Shown here: one piece after another, positions 1 through 9,076 of the stretch
How the letters are laid out: each line of letters starts with the position of its first letter
Numbering within the stretch: position 1 is the stretch's first letter
Source of the DNA: Microbacterium aurantiacum
GTDB taxonomy: Bacteria > Actinomycetota > Actinomycetes > Actinomycetales > Microbacteriaceae
Reading direction: 5' to 3'
DNA: 64,000 nucleotides
NCBI RefSeq assembly: GCF_021654035.1
Contig: NZ_JAJPDW010000007.1
Span: 33,830-97,829, forward strand
Notes under the pieces: model-generated
What the model was told of the DNA's origin: nothing
Seen by the model: only the letters and a program-made list of their open reading frames with translations
The model's database searches: none
Position numbers and translations under genes: made by a program

Positions 1-1
1 C

Positions 2-1174
2 CCCATCACCGCACTGCTGGACGACCTCCTCGACGAGATCAGACCGATGGACGACGGCGCGCCGGCCGCCTACATCCCGGAACTCGCCGCGGCGGATCCC
101 GATCGGCTGGCGTTCGCCGTGGTCGGACCGCGCGGTCGCGTGCGGGTCGTCGGCGACGGCGAGCACGAGTTCACCATCCAGTCGATCTCGAAGCCGTTCG
201 TCCTGGCGCTGGCGCTCGAGGAGTGCGGGCGCGAACGGGTCCTCGAGTGCGTGGGCGTGGAGCCGAGCGGAGAGCCCTTCAACGCGATCAGCCTCGCCCA
301 CGACACCGGGCGTCCCGCGAACCCCATGGTCAACGCCGGCGCGATCGCGACGACGGCGCTCGTCGGAGAGCCGGAGAGCGACATCGACGAGCGCACGGCG
401 CGTATCGTCTCGAAACTGTCGGCGTTCGCGGGCCGCTCCCTGTGGGTCGACGAGGCGGTGTACGCCTCCGAGTCGGCGACGGGCGATCGCAACCGCGCCC
501 TCGGGCACCTGCTGCGCTCCTACGGCGTGATGACCGGATCCGTGGAGGCAGCGGTGGAGACCTATTTCCGCCAGTGCTCACTGCTCGTGACCGTCCGCGA
601 CCTGGCGGTGATGGCCGGGACGCTGGCGTTCGGCGGTGTGAACCCGGTGACCGACGTCCGCGTGGTGAGCACCCGCGTCGCGCGCGACGTGCTCTCGATC
701 ATGTCGTCCTGCGGGATGTACGACTACTCCGGCGAGTGGCTCCTGCGCGTCGGCCTGCCGGCGAAGAGCGGGGTGAGCGGCGGGCTGCTCGCCGTGGCAC
801 CCTCGCAGTTCGGCGTCGCCGCCTTCAGCCCGCGGCTCGACGCGCACGGCAACAGCGTGCGGGCCATCGCCGCCGTCGAGACGGTGTCGGACCGCTTCGA
901 CATGCACCTGCTGGAGTCGCACGAGAACGTCGCGGTGCCGGCGCTGCGGATCGAACGCACCGGCGAGGGGCGCGTGGTCCATCTGGGCGGTGAGCTCGGC
1001 TTCTCCGGCACGGAGCGGGTCATCGGGGTGCTCCGGGAGATCGCCGCCTCCGTCCCCGACGGCACCGAGGTCGTCGTCCACGCGTCGGAGCTCGCCCGCA
1101 CGCACCCGGCCGCGCTCATCGCGCTGCGAGCGGAGTTCGAAGTGATGCCGGAGGGCTTCCGGCTCGCGGAGTGA
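2..1174 (+). CDS. glsA: Glutaminase A with C-terminal STAS-like domain (5' end outside window)
   Basis: Hydrolyses L-glutamine to glutamate and ammonia in the cytoplasm. The serine-dependent glutaminase fold is shown by the SISK (Ser-x-x-Lys) nucleophile motif in TIQSISKPFVLALALE, followed by NAISLAHDTGRPANPMVNAGA and by CGMYDYSGEW and LPAKSGVSGG further on. The last 80 or so residues (from about ALRIERTGEGRVVHLGG) resemble a STAS domain, a known architecture of some bacterial GlsA proteins. The reading frame is open to the first bases of the window. It encodes ITALLDDLLDEIRP before the first internal ATG at position 47, and this is normal glutaminase N-terminus, so the true start lies upstream and the gene is partial here. 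It converges on rsmB, with 20 bp between the stop codons. Confidence 0.9.
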   Translation, partial: PITALLDDLLDEIRPMDDGAPAAYIPELAAADPDRLAFAVVGPRGRVRVVGDGEHEFTIQSISKPFVLALALEECGRERVLECVGVEPSGEPFNAISLAHDTGRPANPMVNAGAIATTALVGEPESDIDERTARIVSKLSAFAGRSLWVDEAVYASESATGDRNRALGHLLRSYGVMTGSVEAAVETYFRQCSLLVTVRDLAVMAGTLAFGGVNPVTDVRVVSTRVARDVLSIMSSCGMYDYSGEWLLRVGLPAKSGVSGGLLAVAPSQFGVAAFSPRLDAHGNSVRAIAAVETVSDRFDMHLLESHENVAVPALRIERTGEGRVVHLGGELGFSGTERVIGVLREIAASVPDGTEVVVHASELARTHPAALIALRAEFEVMPEGFRLAE

Positions 1175-1194
1175 GCCGGGGACGGATGCCGCCC

Positions 1195-2562
1195 CTAGGC
1201 CTTCCGCAGGAGAGTGATCGACATCGCGTCGGTGCCGTGGCGATGCGGCCAGAGCTGAGCCCGGAGAGTCCCGTCGGTCTGGGCCGGCAGGTCGGGCGGT
1301 GACGATGCGATCCCCGCGATCACGTCGCGCGCGGGGAGCTCCTCGACCGCGTCGCCCCAGGACGCGCGGACGTCCGCGACGACGGCCGTGGTCTCGGCGA
1401 GATGCGGTGAGCACGTCACGTACGCGACCACGCCGCCCGGCGCGCACGCCACCAGCGCGGCATCCAGCAGTTCCCGCTGGAGGGAAGCGAGCTCGGGGAC
1501 ATCCGCCGGAGTCTTCCGCCACCGCGCCTCGGGGCGGCGCCGCAGCGCGCCCAGCCCCGTGCAGGGCGCGTCGACGAGGACGCGATCGTAGGCCCCGGGG
1601 TCGCGGGCCGCGCGGGATCGACCGTCCTCCTCGGAGACGGGAACCTCCATCGGCACCCCGGCGACGGCTTTGCGGACGAGACCCGCTCGGGCGGGGACGA
1701 CCTCGTTGGCCTCGACGCGGGCGCCGACCTTCAGCGCCTCCGCGGCCAGGAGGGCGGTCTTGCCGCCGGGACCCGCGCACAGATCGAGCCAGCGCTCCCC
1801 CGCCTTCGCCGGCAGCGCCCGGGTGAGCGCCAGAGCCGCGAGCTGAGATCCCTCGTCCTGCACGCGGATGCGTCCGTCCGCGCCGGTGACGGTCGCTTCG
1901 GGGTCGCCGCCCTCGGAACGGAATCCGTACGGTGACAGCGGCGTGGCACGCGCATCCGCGGGCCGGTCCGCCAGATCCGGCAAGGCGATCATCGTCACGG
2001 AGGGCGCCGCATTATCGGCGGCGAGCAACGCGTCGAGTTCGTCGGCGCGCCCCTCGGCGGCCAGGGCCCGACGGAACGCGCGCACAACCCACACCGGATG
2101 GGAGGTCAGCAGACCGATGCGCTCGTCGTCGGACCGTGCTCCCTCGGCGATGCGCGCCATCCACTCCCCCGGCGTGTCGCGCGAGACCCGCCGGAGCACG
2201 GCGTTGACGAAGCCGCTCGGGCCCCGCCCTGCCGCCGCCCGCGCGAGTTCGACCGACTCGTTGACAGCGGCGTGGGATGCGACGCGGGTGGACAGCAGCT
2301 GATGGACGCCGAGCCGCAGCGCGTCGACGAGCGCCGGATCGATGTTCGCGACGGCCCGATCGGCGGCCACCCCGATGATCGCGTCATACGTCCCCTGACG
2401 TCGCAGCGTGCCGTAGGTGAGTTCCGTCGCCAGCGCGGCATCCGCACCTGAAACGCCGGCCCGTGCGAGGGACACCGGCAGGAGCAGATTCGCGTAGGCG
2501 TCGGACTCGTGCACGGCCCGCAACGTCTCGTAGGCGATGCGACGAGGAGCGGAGGCGCTCAT
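1195..2562 (-). CDS. rsmB: 16S rRNA (cytosine-967-C5)-methyltransferase RsmB
   Basis: SAM-dependent m5C methyltransferase acting on 16S rRNA. The N-terminal third is a NusB-like RNA-binding domain (RRIAYETLRAVHESDAYANL). The C-terminal half is the Fmu/Sun methyltransferase domain, with the SAM loop DLCAGPGGKTALLA, the DAPCTGLGALRRRPE motif and the catalytic cysteine in YVTCSPH. About 455 residues, usual for the family. The ATG at 2562 (MSASAPRR) is preferred over an in-frame start at 2601 because it overlaps the fmt stop codon by four bases (ATGA), implying translational coupling with fmt. It is the last gene of the metK-priA-fmt-rsmB run. Confidence 0.93.
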   Translation of the reverse strand: MSASAPRRIAYETLRAVHESDAYANLLLPVSLARAGVSGADAALATELTYGTLRRQGTYDAIIGVAADRAVANIDPALVDALRLGVHQLLSTRVASHAAVNESVELARAAAGRGPSGFVNAVLRRVSRDTPGEWMARIAEGARSDDERIGLLTSHPVWVVRAFRRALAAEGRADELDALLAADNAAPSVTMIALPDLADRPADARATPLSPYGFRSEGGDPEATVTGADGRIRVQDEGSQLAALALTRALPAKAGERWLDLCAGPGGKTALLAAEALKVGARVEANEVVPARAGLVRKAVAGVPMEVPVSEEDGRSRAARDPGAYDRVLVDAPCTGLGALRRRPEARWRKTPADVPELASLQRELLDAALVACAPGGVVAYVTCSPHLAETTAVVADVRASWGDAVEELPARDVIAGIASSPPDLPAQTDGTLRAQLWPHRHGTDAMSITLLRKA

Positions 2563-3482
2563 GAGCCGGCCACCGCGGAGGTCACGCGCAGGCCCCGCCA
2601 CCAGTCGGCGGCGTTCATCGCCGATCGACCCGCGGGCTGCACCCGGTCGAGGACCACCGGAGCGTCGGCGGTGCCGACGAGGAGGCGGCCTTCGTGGAGG
2701 GACAGCGTGCCGGGATTCAGGCGCGGCGACGGGTCGGGTGAGCGTCGCGCGGCCAGGATCTTCAGCCGCATGCCGGCCACCTCCGTGTGCGCGCCCGGCT
2801 CAGGCGTCGTCCCCCGGATGCGGCCGAGGACCGCGGCGGCCGGTGCGTCCCAGCGGACGCGTCCGTCGTCGATGGAGAGCTTCGGCGCGTACGTCACCTC
2901 GCCCTGCTGCGGGCGCGCGACCGCCGTTCCGGAGGCGAGCGCGTCGACCGCTGCGAGGAGGACGCCGGTCCCGACGTCGGCCAGCGTCGACAGGAGCTCG
3001 CCGGCGGTGACGTCCTCGGGCGTGCGCATCGCCTCCTCGGCGATGACGTCCCCGGCATCCAGCTCCGCGACCAGGTGGAAGACGCTCACTCCGACCTGCT
3101 CGTCACCGGCGATGAGCGCGTGCTGCACGGGAGCCGCGCCGCGCCACCGGGGCAGGAGCGAGAAGTGCAGGTTGATCCAGCCGAGACGAGGCGCGCTGAG
3201 CAGCGGTTCCCGCACGAGGCCTCCGTAGGCGACGATCACGCCGAGATCGGGGCGGCGCGCGCCGATCTCGGCGGTCGCGGTGTCATCGAGGCGTGCGGTG
3301 CGAAGCGTCTCGATGCCGAGCTCTTCCGCGGCAGCGGCCACGGGAGAGGGCGTCAGCACGCGTCGTCGGCCGAGGGGGGCGTCGGTGCGGGTCACGACCA
3401 GATCGACCTCGTGCGCGGAGGCCGCGAGGGCTTTCAGGGATGGAACCGCGACCGCCGGGGTTCCGGCGAAGACCAGACGCAT
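2559..3482 (-). CDS. fmt: Methionyl-tRNA formyltransferase
   Basis: Formylates initiator Met-tRNA using 10-formyl-THF. 307 residues, standard length. It starts MRLVFAGTPAVAVPSLKAL, a typical Fmt N-terminus. The hydrolase/formyltransferase signature is visible as the SLLPRWRGAAPVQ region followed by AELDAGDV, and the C-terminal OB-like domain follows. The residue before SLLP is Phe in a LHFSLLP context, where HPSLLP is more usual. The asparagine and histidine just before it (NLH) are retained. The 3' end overlaps the rsmB start (ATGA). priA ends only 8 bp upstream of the start, so the genes are probably co-transcribed. Confidence 0.95.
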   Translation of the reverse strand: MRLVFAGTPAVAVPSLKALAASAHEVDLVVTRTDAPLGRRRVLTPSPVAAAAEELGIETLRTARLDDTATAEIGARRPDLGVIVAYGGLVREPLLSAPRLGWINLHFSLLPRWRGAAPVQHALIAGDEQVGVSVFHLVAELDAGDVIAEEAMRTPEDVTAGELLSTLADVGTGVLLAAVDALASGTAVARPQQGEVTYAPKLSIDDGRVRWDAPAAAVLGRIRGTTPEPGAHTEVAGMRLKILAARRSPDPSPRLNPGTLSLHEGRLLVGTADAPVVLDRVQPAGRSAMNAADWWRGLRVTSAVAGS

Positions 3483-3490
3483 GGAGCTCC

Positions 3491-5473
3491 TCACAACTCG
3501 AGATCGGGCACATCGACCCGCACTCTGAGTGTATTCCGGCGTACCTGGCCCTTCCCGCGCGGCGGCCGGCGGCCGGACACCGCATCGCTCACCACGGACG
3601 CGCGCAGGCTCTCGGCCACCCGCGCCCCGCGGGCGTAGTCGAACCGGACGAGCGCGCGCGCGCCGTCCTCCCCCTCCACCGGACCGAGGATCGCGTCGGC
3701 GTCGAGCTCGGGGACATCCTCCCGCAGCTTCTGCAGCGCGGTGTCGACCGAACGCCGCGCGCCGCTGAGGGCCGCGACCCGGACGGTGGGCGGCATCCGC
3801 AGCGGCAGGCGATCCGCGAGCTCGGCGCGCGCGTAGGCGGGCTGGGTCCACGTCGCCAGGGCCCGCGCGACCGCCCCGGTGACCCCGACGAGGTGGACCG
3901 GCGCACCGGGCGCGGCCAGCGCGGCGGCGTTGGACCACCACCGGAGACAGGACTCGCCGATGCGCAGATCGTCCGCCATCAGCATCCGATCTCCGTCGAG
4001 CAGGATGACGGCGCGGTAGCCGCCCCGGGCGATCGGTTCTCCGCCGCGGGTCGCGACGACGAGTGCGGGCCGGTCGTCGACCCGCAGGACCGGATGGTCG
4101 CCGTCGGCGACGATGACCCGGGTTCCGGGGAAGGCCCGACCGAGTTCGTCGGCGGTCCTTTCGCTGCCGGAGGAGGCCATCCGCACCCGATCCGAGTCGC
4201 ACTCGGAGCATCGCCAGGCGTGGGCGCTGCGCCCGCACCACGTGCACACCGGGACCGTTCCGGGACCGCGCGCGTGCAGCGGACCCGCGCAGTGGCGGCA
4301 CCGCGCCGGATGCCGGCACTCGGCGCACACGAGGACCGGCGCGTATCCCGGTCGGGAGACCTGGACCAGGACGGGCCCGTGCGCGAGCGCCTCCCGGGCG
4401 GCGGCGTATGCAGTGGAGGGGACGCGCGTTCCGCGGGACTCCCCCTCGCGCGTCGCGCTGAGGACCACCCGCGCCCCGACGCGGCGTCGCGCCGGCAGAT
4501 CCCGTACCCACCCGACCGCGACCAGACGCTCGACGTCCGTCGTTCTGGTGTGCCCGGCGAAGACGAGGGCACCTCCCTCGAGCTCCTGGCGCAGGAGCGC
4601 GGCGTCCCGGGCGTGCACGCCCGGTGAGAGCGGCTCTCCGAGGAGCGGGTCGCCGTCGTCCCAGATCGCCACGAGCCCGAGGTCACGCGCCGGGGCGTAG
4701 ACGGCCGAGCGGTTCCCGACGACGATGCAGGGGGCTTCGGCGAGGGTCCGCAGATACGCCGCGTACCGGGCGGGTGAGGACTGCGCGGCGTCGTGGCGGA
4801 CGACCGCGGCGAGCGGGACGCGACCGGCCAGCGCCTCCTCGATCTGCGCGCGGTCGCGGTGGTCGGGAACGACGACGACCGCGGTCCGCCCCCGCGCGAG
4901 GGTATCGATCGCGAGTGCCGCGAGAAGCTCCGCCCACGCCCCGACGTCGTCGCCCGCCGGAAGGCGCACAGGATGCGGCGGCGCGTCGAGCGCGATCCGC
5001 GCATCCGCGCGCATCGCCTCGTCGAGGCCGGGGAACCCGGACAGACGCATCCTCGCCCATTGGCGCACGGTCTCGTCGATCCGAGGCGCCTCCGGGGTCT
5101 CCGAGGCCAGCCAGACCTTCTCGGCCCGAACCATCCGTTTCGGGATGGCCAGGCGCAGGATGTCGGCCGCCGAGCCCGCCGCACGATCTGCGACGCGACG
5201 CACCAGTCGGTAGAGATCCGGCGTGAGGACCGGAACGGAGGAGACCACGTCCTCGATCTCGGACAGCGGCCGTCCCCCCTCTTCGGCGACCGCGCGCTCC
5301 ACGAGGAATCCCTCGACGACCCGGCCCGCGCTGCGCAGAGGCACCTTCACCCGCACGCCCGGTTGGGCGAGCGCGTCGAACTCCCGTGGGATCGCGTAGT
5401 CGAAGAGGCGATCGAGCTGCGGCAACGGCGAATCGATCAGGACCCGGGCGACCGGGAGGCTCACGTCGTGCAC
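3491..5473 (-). CDS. priA: PriA-like primosomal protein N' with degenerate helicase motifs
   Basis: Actinobacterial PriA homologue, about 657-660 residues. The N-terminal DNA-binding domain begins VARVLIDSPLPQLDRLFDYA. The two-zinc cluster is intact, with cysteines in CAECRHPARCRHC and later CTWCG and CSEC. In the helicase core, however, no Walker A (GxxxxGKT) precedes GRTAVVVVPDH, and the DEAH position reads IWDDGDPL, so ATP-driven unwinding looks lost. Known actinobacterial PriA proteins share this decay. A structural role in replication restart is inferred. Two in-frame GTG starts at 5473 and 5464 are equally plausible and neither has a strong Shine-Dalgarno sequence. The gene lies between metK and fmt. 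Confidence 0.88.
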   Translation of the reverse strand: MHDVSLPVARVLIDSPLPQLDRLFDYAIPREFDALAQPGVRVKVPLRSAGRVVEGFLVERAVAEEGGRPLSEIEDVVSSVPVLTPDLYRLVRRVADRAAGSAADILRLAIPKRMVRAEKVWLASETPEAPRIDETVRQWARMRLSGFPGLDEAMRADARIALDAPPHPVRLPAGDDVGAWAELLAALAIDTLARGRTAVVVVPDHRDRAQIEEALAGRVPLAAVVRHDAAQSSPARYAAYLRTLAEAPCIVVGNRSAVYAPARDLGLVAIWDDGDPLLGEPLSPGVHARDAALLRQELEGGALVFAGHTRTTDVERLVAVGWVRDLPARRRVGARVVLSATREGESRGTRVPSTAYAAAREALAHGPVLVQVSRPGYAPVLVCAECRHPARCRHCAGPLHARGPGTVPVCTWCGRSAHAWRCSECDSDRVRMASSGSERTADELGRAFPGTRVIVADGDHPVLRVDDRPALVVATRGGEPIARGGYRAVILLDGDRMLMADDLRIGESCLRWWSNAAALAAPGAPVHLVGVTGAVARALATWTQPAYARAELADRLPLRMPPTVRVAALSGARRSVDTALQKLREDVPELDADAILGPVEGEDGARALVRFDYARGARVAESLRASVVSDAVSGRRPPRGKGQVRRNTLRVRVDVPDLEL

Positions 5474-5504
5474 CCGCGCAGCCGGAGCCGGTCGGGCACC
5501 GGCC

Positions 5505-6698
5505 TCACAAGCCCGCGGCCGCGCGGAGGTCGTCGGCGCGGTCGGTGCGCTCCCACGTGAACTCCGGGAGTTCGCGACCGAAGTGCCCGTAGGCGGCCGT
5601 CTTGGCGTAGATGGGCCGCAGCAGATCCAGCTGATCGATGATCGCCTGCGGCCGCAGGTCGAACACCTCCAAGATCGCCCGGGTGATCTGATCGTCAGAG
5701 ACGTGACCGGTGCCGAAGGTCTCGACGTACATCCCCACCGGGGCCGCCTTGCCGATCGCGTAGGCGACCTGGACTTCGAGCCGATCGGCCAGCCCCGCCG
5801 CGACGGCGTTCTTGGCGACCCAGCGCATCGCGTACGCGGCTGAACGGTCGACCTTCGAGGGATCCTTGCCGCTGAACGCACCGCCGCCATGGCGGGACGC
5901 GCCGCCGTACGTGTCGATGATGATCTTGCGCCCCGTGAGTCCGGCGTCCCCCTTCGGGCCGCCGATGACGAACGGGCCGGCGGGGTTGATGATGAAGTCG
6001 GTGCCGGAGATGTCCAGGCCCGACTCCGCGATGACGGGTTCGATGACCTCGGCGCGCACCGCGGCACGGAGCGCGGCGAGCGAGATGTCCGGGTGGTGCT
6101 GGGTCGACAGCACGACGGTCTCCACCGTCCGCGGCACGACGCCGTCGTAGCCGAGCGTCACCTGCGTCTTGCCGTCGGGGCGGAGGAACGGGAGGGCGCC
6201 GGAGCGGCGTGCCTCGGACAGGCGCTCGGCGATGCGGTGCGCGGTGTGGATGGCGGTCGGCATGAGCTGCGGCGTCTCGTTCGTGGCGAACCCGAACATG
6301 ATGCCCTGGTCGCCAGCACCGAGCGCGTCGACGGGGTCGAGGGATCCGCCTTCGCGGTGCTCGATCGCGGTGTCGACGCCGGCGGCGATGTCACCGGACT
6401 GCTCGCCGATCGACACCGTCACTCCGCAGGAGTCGCCGTCGAACCCGGTCTCGCTGGAGGTGTAGCCGATGCGGTTCACCACGCCTCGCACGACTCCGGG
6501 GATGTCGACGTATCCGTCCGTGCGCACCTCGCCCGCGACATGGACGAGCCCCGTCGTCACGAGGGTCTCGACCGCCACGCGGCTTCCCGGGTCCTGCGCG
6601 ATCAGCGCATCGAGGACGGCATCCGAGATCTGGTCGCAGATCTTGTCCGGATGCCCTTCCGTGACCGACTCGGACGTGAACAGGCGCAGGGCGGACAT
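5505..6698 (-). CDS. metK: S-adenosylmethionine synthetase
   Basis: Makes S-adenosylmethionine from methionine and ATP. 397 residues, full length. It starts [20 protein letters not shown]. Signatures: [15 protein letters not shown] (ATP site), [12 protein letters not shown] and [19 protein letters not shown] (phosphate-binding, Lys-rich). A strong GGAGG ribosome site sits about 5 nt before the ATG. In many actinobacteria coaBC lies between rpoZ and metK; here only 104 bp separate them, and that gap holds a 14-bp hairpin. priA follows within about 30 bp. Confidence 0.97.
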   Translation of the reverse strand: MSALRLFTSESVTEGHPDKICDQISDAVLDALIAQDPGSRVAVETLVTTGLVHVAGEVRTDGYVDIPGVVRGVVNRIGYTSSETGFDGDSCGVTVSIGEQSGDIAAGVDTAIEHREGGSLDPVDALGAGDQGIMFGFATNETPQLMPTAIHTAHRIAERLSEARRSGALPFLRPDGKTQVTLGYDGVVPRTVETVVLSTQHHPDISLAALRAAVRAEVIEPVIAESGLDISGTDFIINPAGPFVIGGPKGDAGLTGRKIIIDTYGGASRHGGGAFSGKDPSKVDRSAAYAMRWVAKNAVAAGLADRLEVQVAYAIGKAAPVGMYVETFGTGHVSDDQITRAILEVFDLRPQAIIDQLDLLRPIYAKTAAYGHFGRELPEFTWERTDRADDLRAAAGL

Positions 6699-6736
6699 CG
6701 ATCCTCCAGATCGCGGAACGGGGCGGGAACAAGTAT

Positions 6737-6770
6737 GCCCCTGATCGCGGACACGGCCGCGATCAGGGGC
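6737..6770 (-). terminator. 14-bp perfect hairpin between rpoZ and metK
   Basis: The arms 6737-6750 and 6757-6770 are perfectly complementary (GCCCCTGATCGCGG and its complement) with a 6-nt loop. It lies 33 bp downstream of the rpoZ stop and 39 bp upstream of the metK start. There is no strong T-run, so it may be a GC-type terminator or attenuator that separates rpoZ from metK transcription. No SAM-riboswitch core was recognised. Confidence 0.6.
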
Positions 6771-6802
6771 ACCGGGCCGTCATACGACGGCCGAAAGCGG
6801 GA

Positions 6803-7057
6803 TTACTCCGCGTGACGCAGACGCAGCTTGTCCTCGTGGATCTCGTGCATCGCGATCGTGAGCGGCTTGTCCTCGACCGTGGAGTCGACCAGCGGACCCA
6901 CGTTGTCGAAGAGGTTCCCCTCGTGCAGGTCGGAGTAGTAGTCGTTGATCTGGCGCGCCCGCTTGGCCGCGTAGATCACCAGCTGGTACTTCGAGTCGAC
7001 CTTCTCGAGAAGGCTGTCGATGGGGGGCTCGATGATGCCCTGGTTCGTTCCGGCCAT
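6803..7057 (-). CDS. rpoZ: DNA-directed RNA polymerase omega subunit
   Basis: Small RNA polymerase assembly subunit, 84 residues. It starts [20 protein letters not shown] and has the conserved [18 protein letters not shown] helix that clamps the beta-prime C-terminus. The ribosome site AGGAGG is 5 nt before the ATG. In the ancestral order it follows gmk directly. Here the sulfonate/metY cassette (7148-13830) is inserted between the two. Confidence 0.95.
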   Translation of the reverse strand: MAGTNQGIIEPPIDSLLEKVDSKYQLVIYAAKRARQINDYYSDLHEGNLFDNVGPLVDSTVEDKPLTIAMHEIHEDKLRLRHAE

Positions 7058-7128
7058 GGGAACCTCCTCGGTTCGGCGGATGGGGAAAGTGAGGTCGGCG
7101 GCGCGCTCCGCAGAACGCGCATCGGACC

Positions 7129-7134
7129 AGTCTA
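7129..7134 (-). promoter_or_regulatory. Candidate -10 element (TAGACT) upstream of rpoZ
   Basis: TAGACT on the minus strand fits the actinobacterial -10 pattern TANNNT. It lies about 70 nt before the rpoZ ATG, just after the end of the CoA-binding-protein gene. No consensus -35 hexamer is seen, so this is tentative. Confidence 0.35.
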
Positions 7135-7147
7135 CCGCGACGGACCG

Positions 7148-7723
7148 TCAGGACGCGGACGGGCGGCTGATCAGCTGTCGCTTGGAGCTGAGGACGCCGG
7201 TGTCGAACCCGGCGAGGTGCAGTCCGCCGTGGAAGCGGGCGTGTTCGATCTTCACGCAGCGATCCATCACGACGCGAAGCCCCGCGTCTTCCGCGATCCG
7301 TGCCGCATCCTCGTTCCACGACCCCAGCTGGAGCCACAGGGTCTTCGCCCCTGCATCCACAGCCTCCTGCGCGACACCGGGGAGGTCGTCGTGGCGGCGG
7401 AAGACGTCGACGATGTCCGGCGCGTACGGCAGGTCCGCCAGCGAGGGGTACACGGGGCGGCCGAGGATCGAGGTTGCGCGGGGATTCACGAAGAACACCT
7501 CGTAGGGGGCACTGCCGAGCAGGTACGAGCCGACGAAGTAGCTGGCACGAGCCGGGTTGTCCGAGGCGCCGACGACCGCGATCGACCGTGCGGAGCGCAG
7601 GATCTCGAATCGCTCCTGCGCGTTCGGGCCGACCCAGGTGCGGCCGGTGTCGGCGGCGGTTGCACCGGGAAGGGCGCAGGCTTCTCCGACGGACGGCTGC
7701 GGAAGGGCGCAGGAGTCGCTCAT
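7148..7723 (-). CDS. CoA-binding (YccU-like) protein
   Basis: 191 residues with a Rossmann-type CoA-binding domain. SIAVVGASDNPARASYFVG forms the nucleotide loop. It is followed by VNPRATSILGRPVYPSLADL, DIVDVFRRHDDLP, TLWLQLGSWNEDAA and the family-typical ending MDRCVKIEHARFHGGLHLAG. The biochemical role of this family is poorly known; CoA or acyl-CoA binding is inferred from fold. The first 35 residues are a low-complexity extension with two CALP motifs. These come from a near-repeat in the DNA at 7667-7680 and 7700-7713. The start overlaps the metY stop (ATGA), so it is translationally coupled to metY and is the last gene of the ssu-acsA-metY run. Confidence 0.85.
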   Translation of the reverse strand: MSDSCALPQPSVGEACALPGATAADTGRTWVGPNAQERFEILRSARSIAVVGASDNPARASYFVGSYLLGSAPYEVFFVNPRATSILGRPVYPSLADLPYAPDIVDVFRRHDDLPGVAQEAVDAGAKTLWLQLGSWNEDAARIAEDAGLRVVMDRCVKIEHARFHGGLHLAGFDTGVLSSKRQLISRPSAS

Positions 7724-9039
7724 CGGGTCACCCCCGTCGCGGCGGTGAGCGCCTGATCGAGATCCCACAGGATGTCCTCCGGATCTTCGAGACCGACCGA
7801 GATGCGGATGAGGTCGGCGGGAACACCCGCCCGATCGAGCTGATCGGCGGTGAGCTGGCGGTGCGTGGTGGACGCCGGGTGGATCACGAGGGTTCGGGCG
7901 TCGCCGATGTTCGCGAGGTGCGACGCGAGCTGGAGGGCGTCGATCACGGCCTCCCCCGCCCGGCGCCCGGCATCCGGGTCGTCGCCGTCCGCACGGACTC
8001 CGAATGCGAAGACCGAGCCCGGCCCGAGCGGCAGGTAGCGCTCGGCGCGGTCGTGGTGCGGGTGGTCCGCGAGCCCCGCCCAGGTCACGAAGGACACGCG
8101 CGGGTCGTCCTGCAGCCACTCCGCGACGATCCGCGCGTTGGCCAGATGAGCATCGATGCGCTGCGGCAGCGTCTCAACACCCTGCAGGAGCTGGAACGCC
8201 GCCTGCGGGCTGAGCGCGGGTCCGATGTCGCGCAGCTGCTCGCTGCGCAGCCGCGTCAGGAAGCCGTATTCGCCGAAGTTGTCCCACCAGCGGATGCCGC
8301 CGTAAGACGGGACCGGCTCGGTCATCTGCGGGAACTTGCCGTTGCCCCAGTCGAATGTGCCCTTCTCGATGACGACGCCGCCGAGGGTCGTGCCGTGGCC
8401 GCCGAGGAACTTCGTCACGGAGTGGATGACGATGTCGGCCCCGTGCTCGAGCGGGCGCGCGAGATAGGGCGTCGCCAGCGTCGAGTCGACGACGAGAGGG
8501 ATGCCGGCCGCGTGGGCGATGTCCGCAAGGGCGGCGATGTCGGCGATCTCTCCGGAGGGATTGCCGATCGTCTCGACGTAGAGCACCTTCGTCTCCGGTC
8601 GGATCGCCGCGGCGTAGTCGGCCGGGTCGCTGGAGGGGACGAACGTGGTCTCGACGCCGAAGCGGCGCAGCGTCACGTCGAGCTGCGTGACGGTCCCGCC
8701 GTACAGCTGAGCCGAGGCCACCACGTGGTCCCCCGCCCCGACGAGCGCGGCGAAGGTGATGAACTCCGCGCTCATGCCCGACGCGGTGGCGACGGCGCCG
8801 ATGCCGCCCTCGAGCGACGCCAGTCGCTCCTCGAGGGCGGCGACCGTGGGGTTGCCGATGCGCGAGTAGATGTTGCCGTACTTCTGCAGGGCGAAGAGGT
8901 TGCCCGCATCCGCGGCGTCGTCGAAGACGAAGGACGTCGTCTGATAGATGGGCACGGCCCGGGCGCCGGTGGCGGCGTCGGGGGTGCCGCCGGCGTGCAG
9001 GGCGCGGGTGCGGAAGCCGAACCGGTGATCGTCGCTCAT
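7720..9039 (-). CDS. metY: O-acetylhomoserine sulfhydrylase (PLP enzyme)
   Basis: Cys/Met-metabolism PLP enzyme, 439 residues. It converts O-acetylhomoserine and sulfide to homocysteine and acetate. It starts [17 protein letters not shown], typical of Met[13 protein letters not shown] [32 protein letters not shown] and the PLP lysine in [15 protein letters not shown] are all present, and the length fits MetY rather than the shorter MetB/MetC. It sits 37 bp after acsA. Context (sulfonate importer and acetyl-CoA synthetase upstream) suggests a sulfide-to-homocysteine route with acetate recovery. Cysteine synthesis from O-acetylserine is a possible secondary activity. Confidence 0.93.
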   Translation of the reverse strand: MSDDHRFGFRTRALHAGGTPDAATGARAVPIYQTTSFVFDDAADAGNLFALQKYGNIYSRIGNPTVAALEERLASLEGGIGAVATASGMSAEFITFAALVGAGDHVVASAQLYGGTVTQLDVTLRRFGVETTFVPSSDPADYAAAIRPETKVLYVETIGNPSGEIADIAALADIAHAAGIPLVVDSTLATPYLARPLEHGADIVIHSVTKFLGGHGTTLGGVVIEKGTFDWGNGKFPQMTEPVPSYGGIRWWDNFGEYGFLTRLRSEQLRDIGPALSPQAAFQLLQGVETLPQRIDAHLANARIVAEWLQDDPRVSFVTWAGLADHPHHDRAERYLPLGPGSVFAFGVRADGDDPDAGRRAGEAVIDALQLASHLANIGDARTLVIHPASTTHRQLTADQLDRAGVPADLIRISVGLEDPEDILWDLDQALTAATGVTR

Positions 9040-9076
9040 GCTGCTCTCTCTGTGGGGGCGTTCGGGATGATGCCGC

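Noticed and set aside
6699..6802. SAM riboswitch upstream of metK
   Set aside because: The region is too short and only a simple 14-bp hairpin is present. No SAM-I, SAM-II or SAM-IV core elements were recognised.
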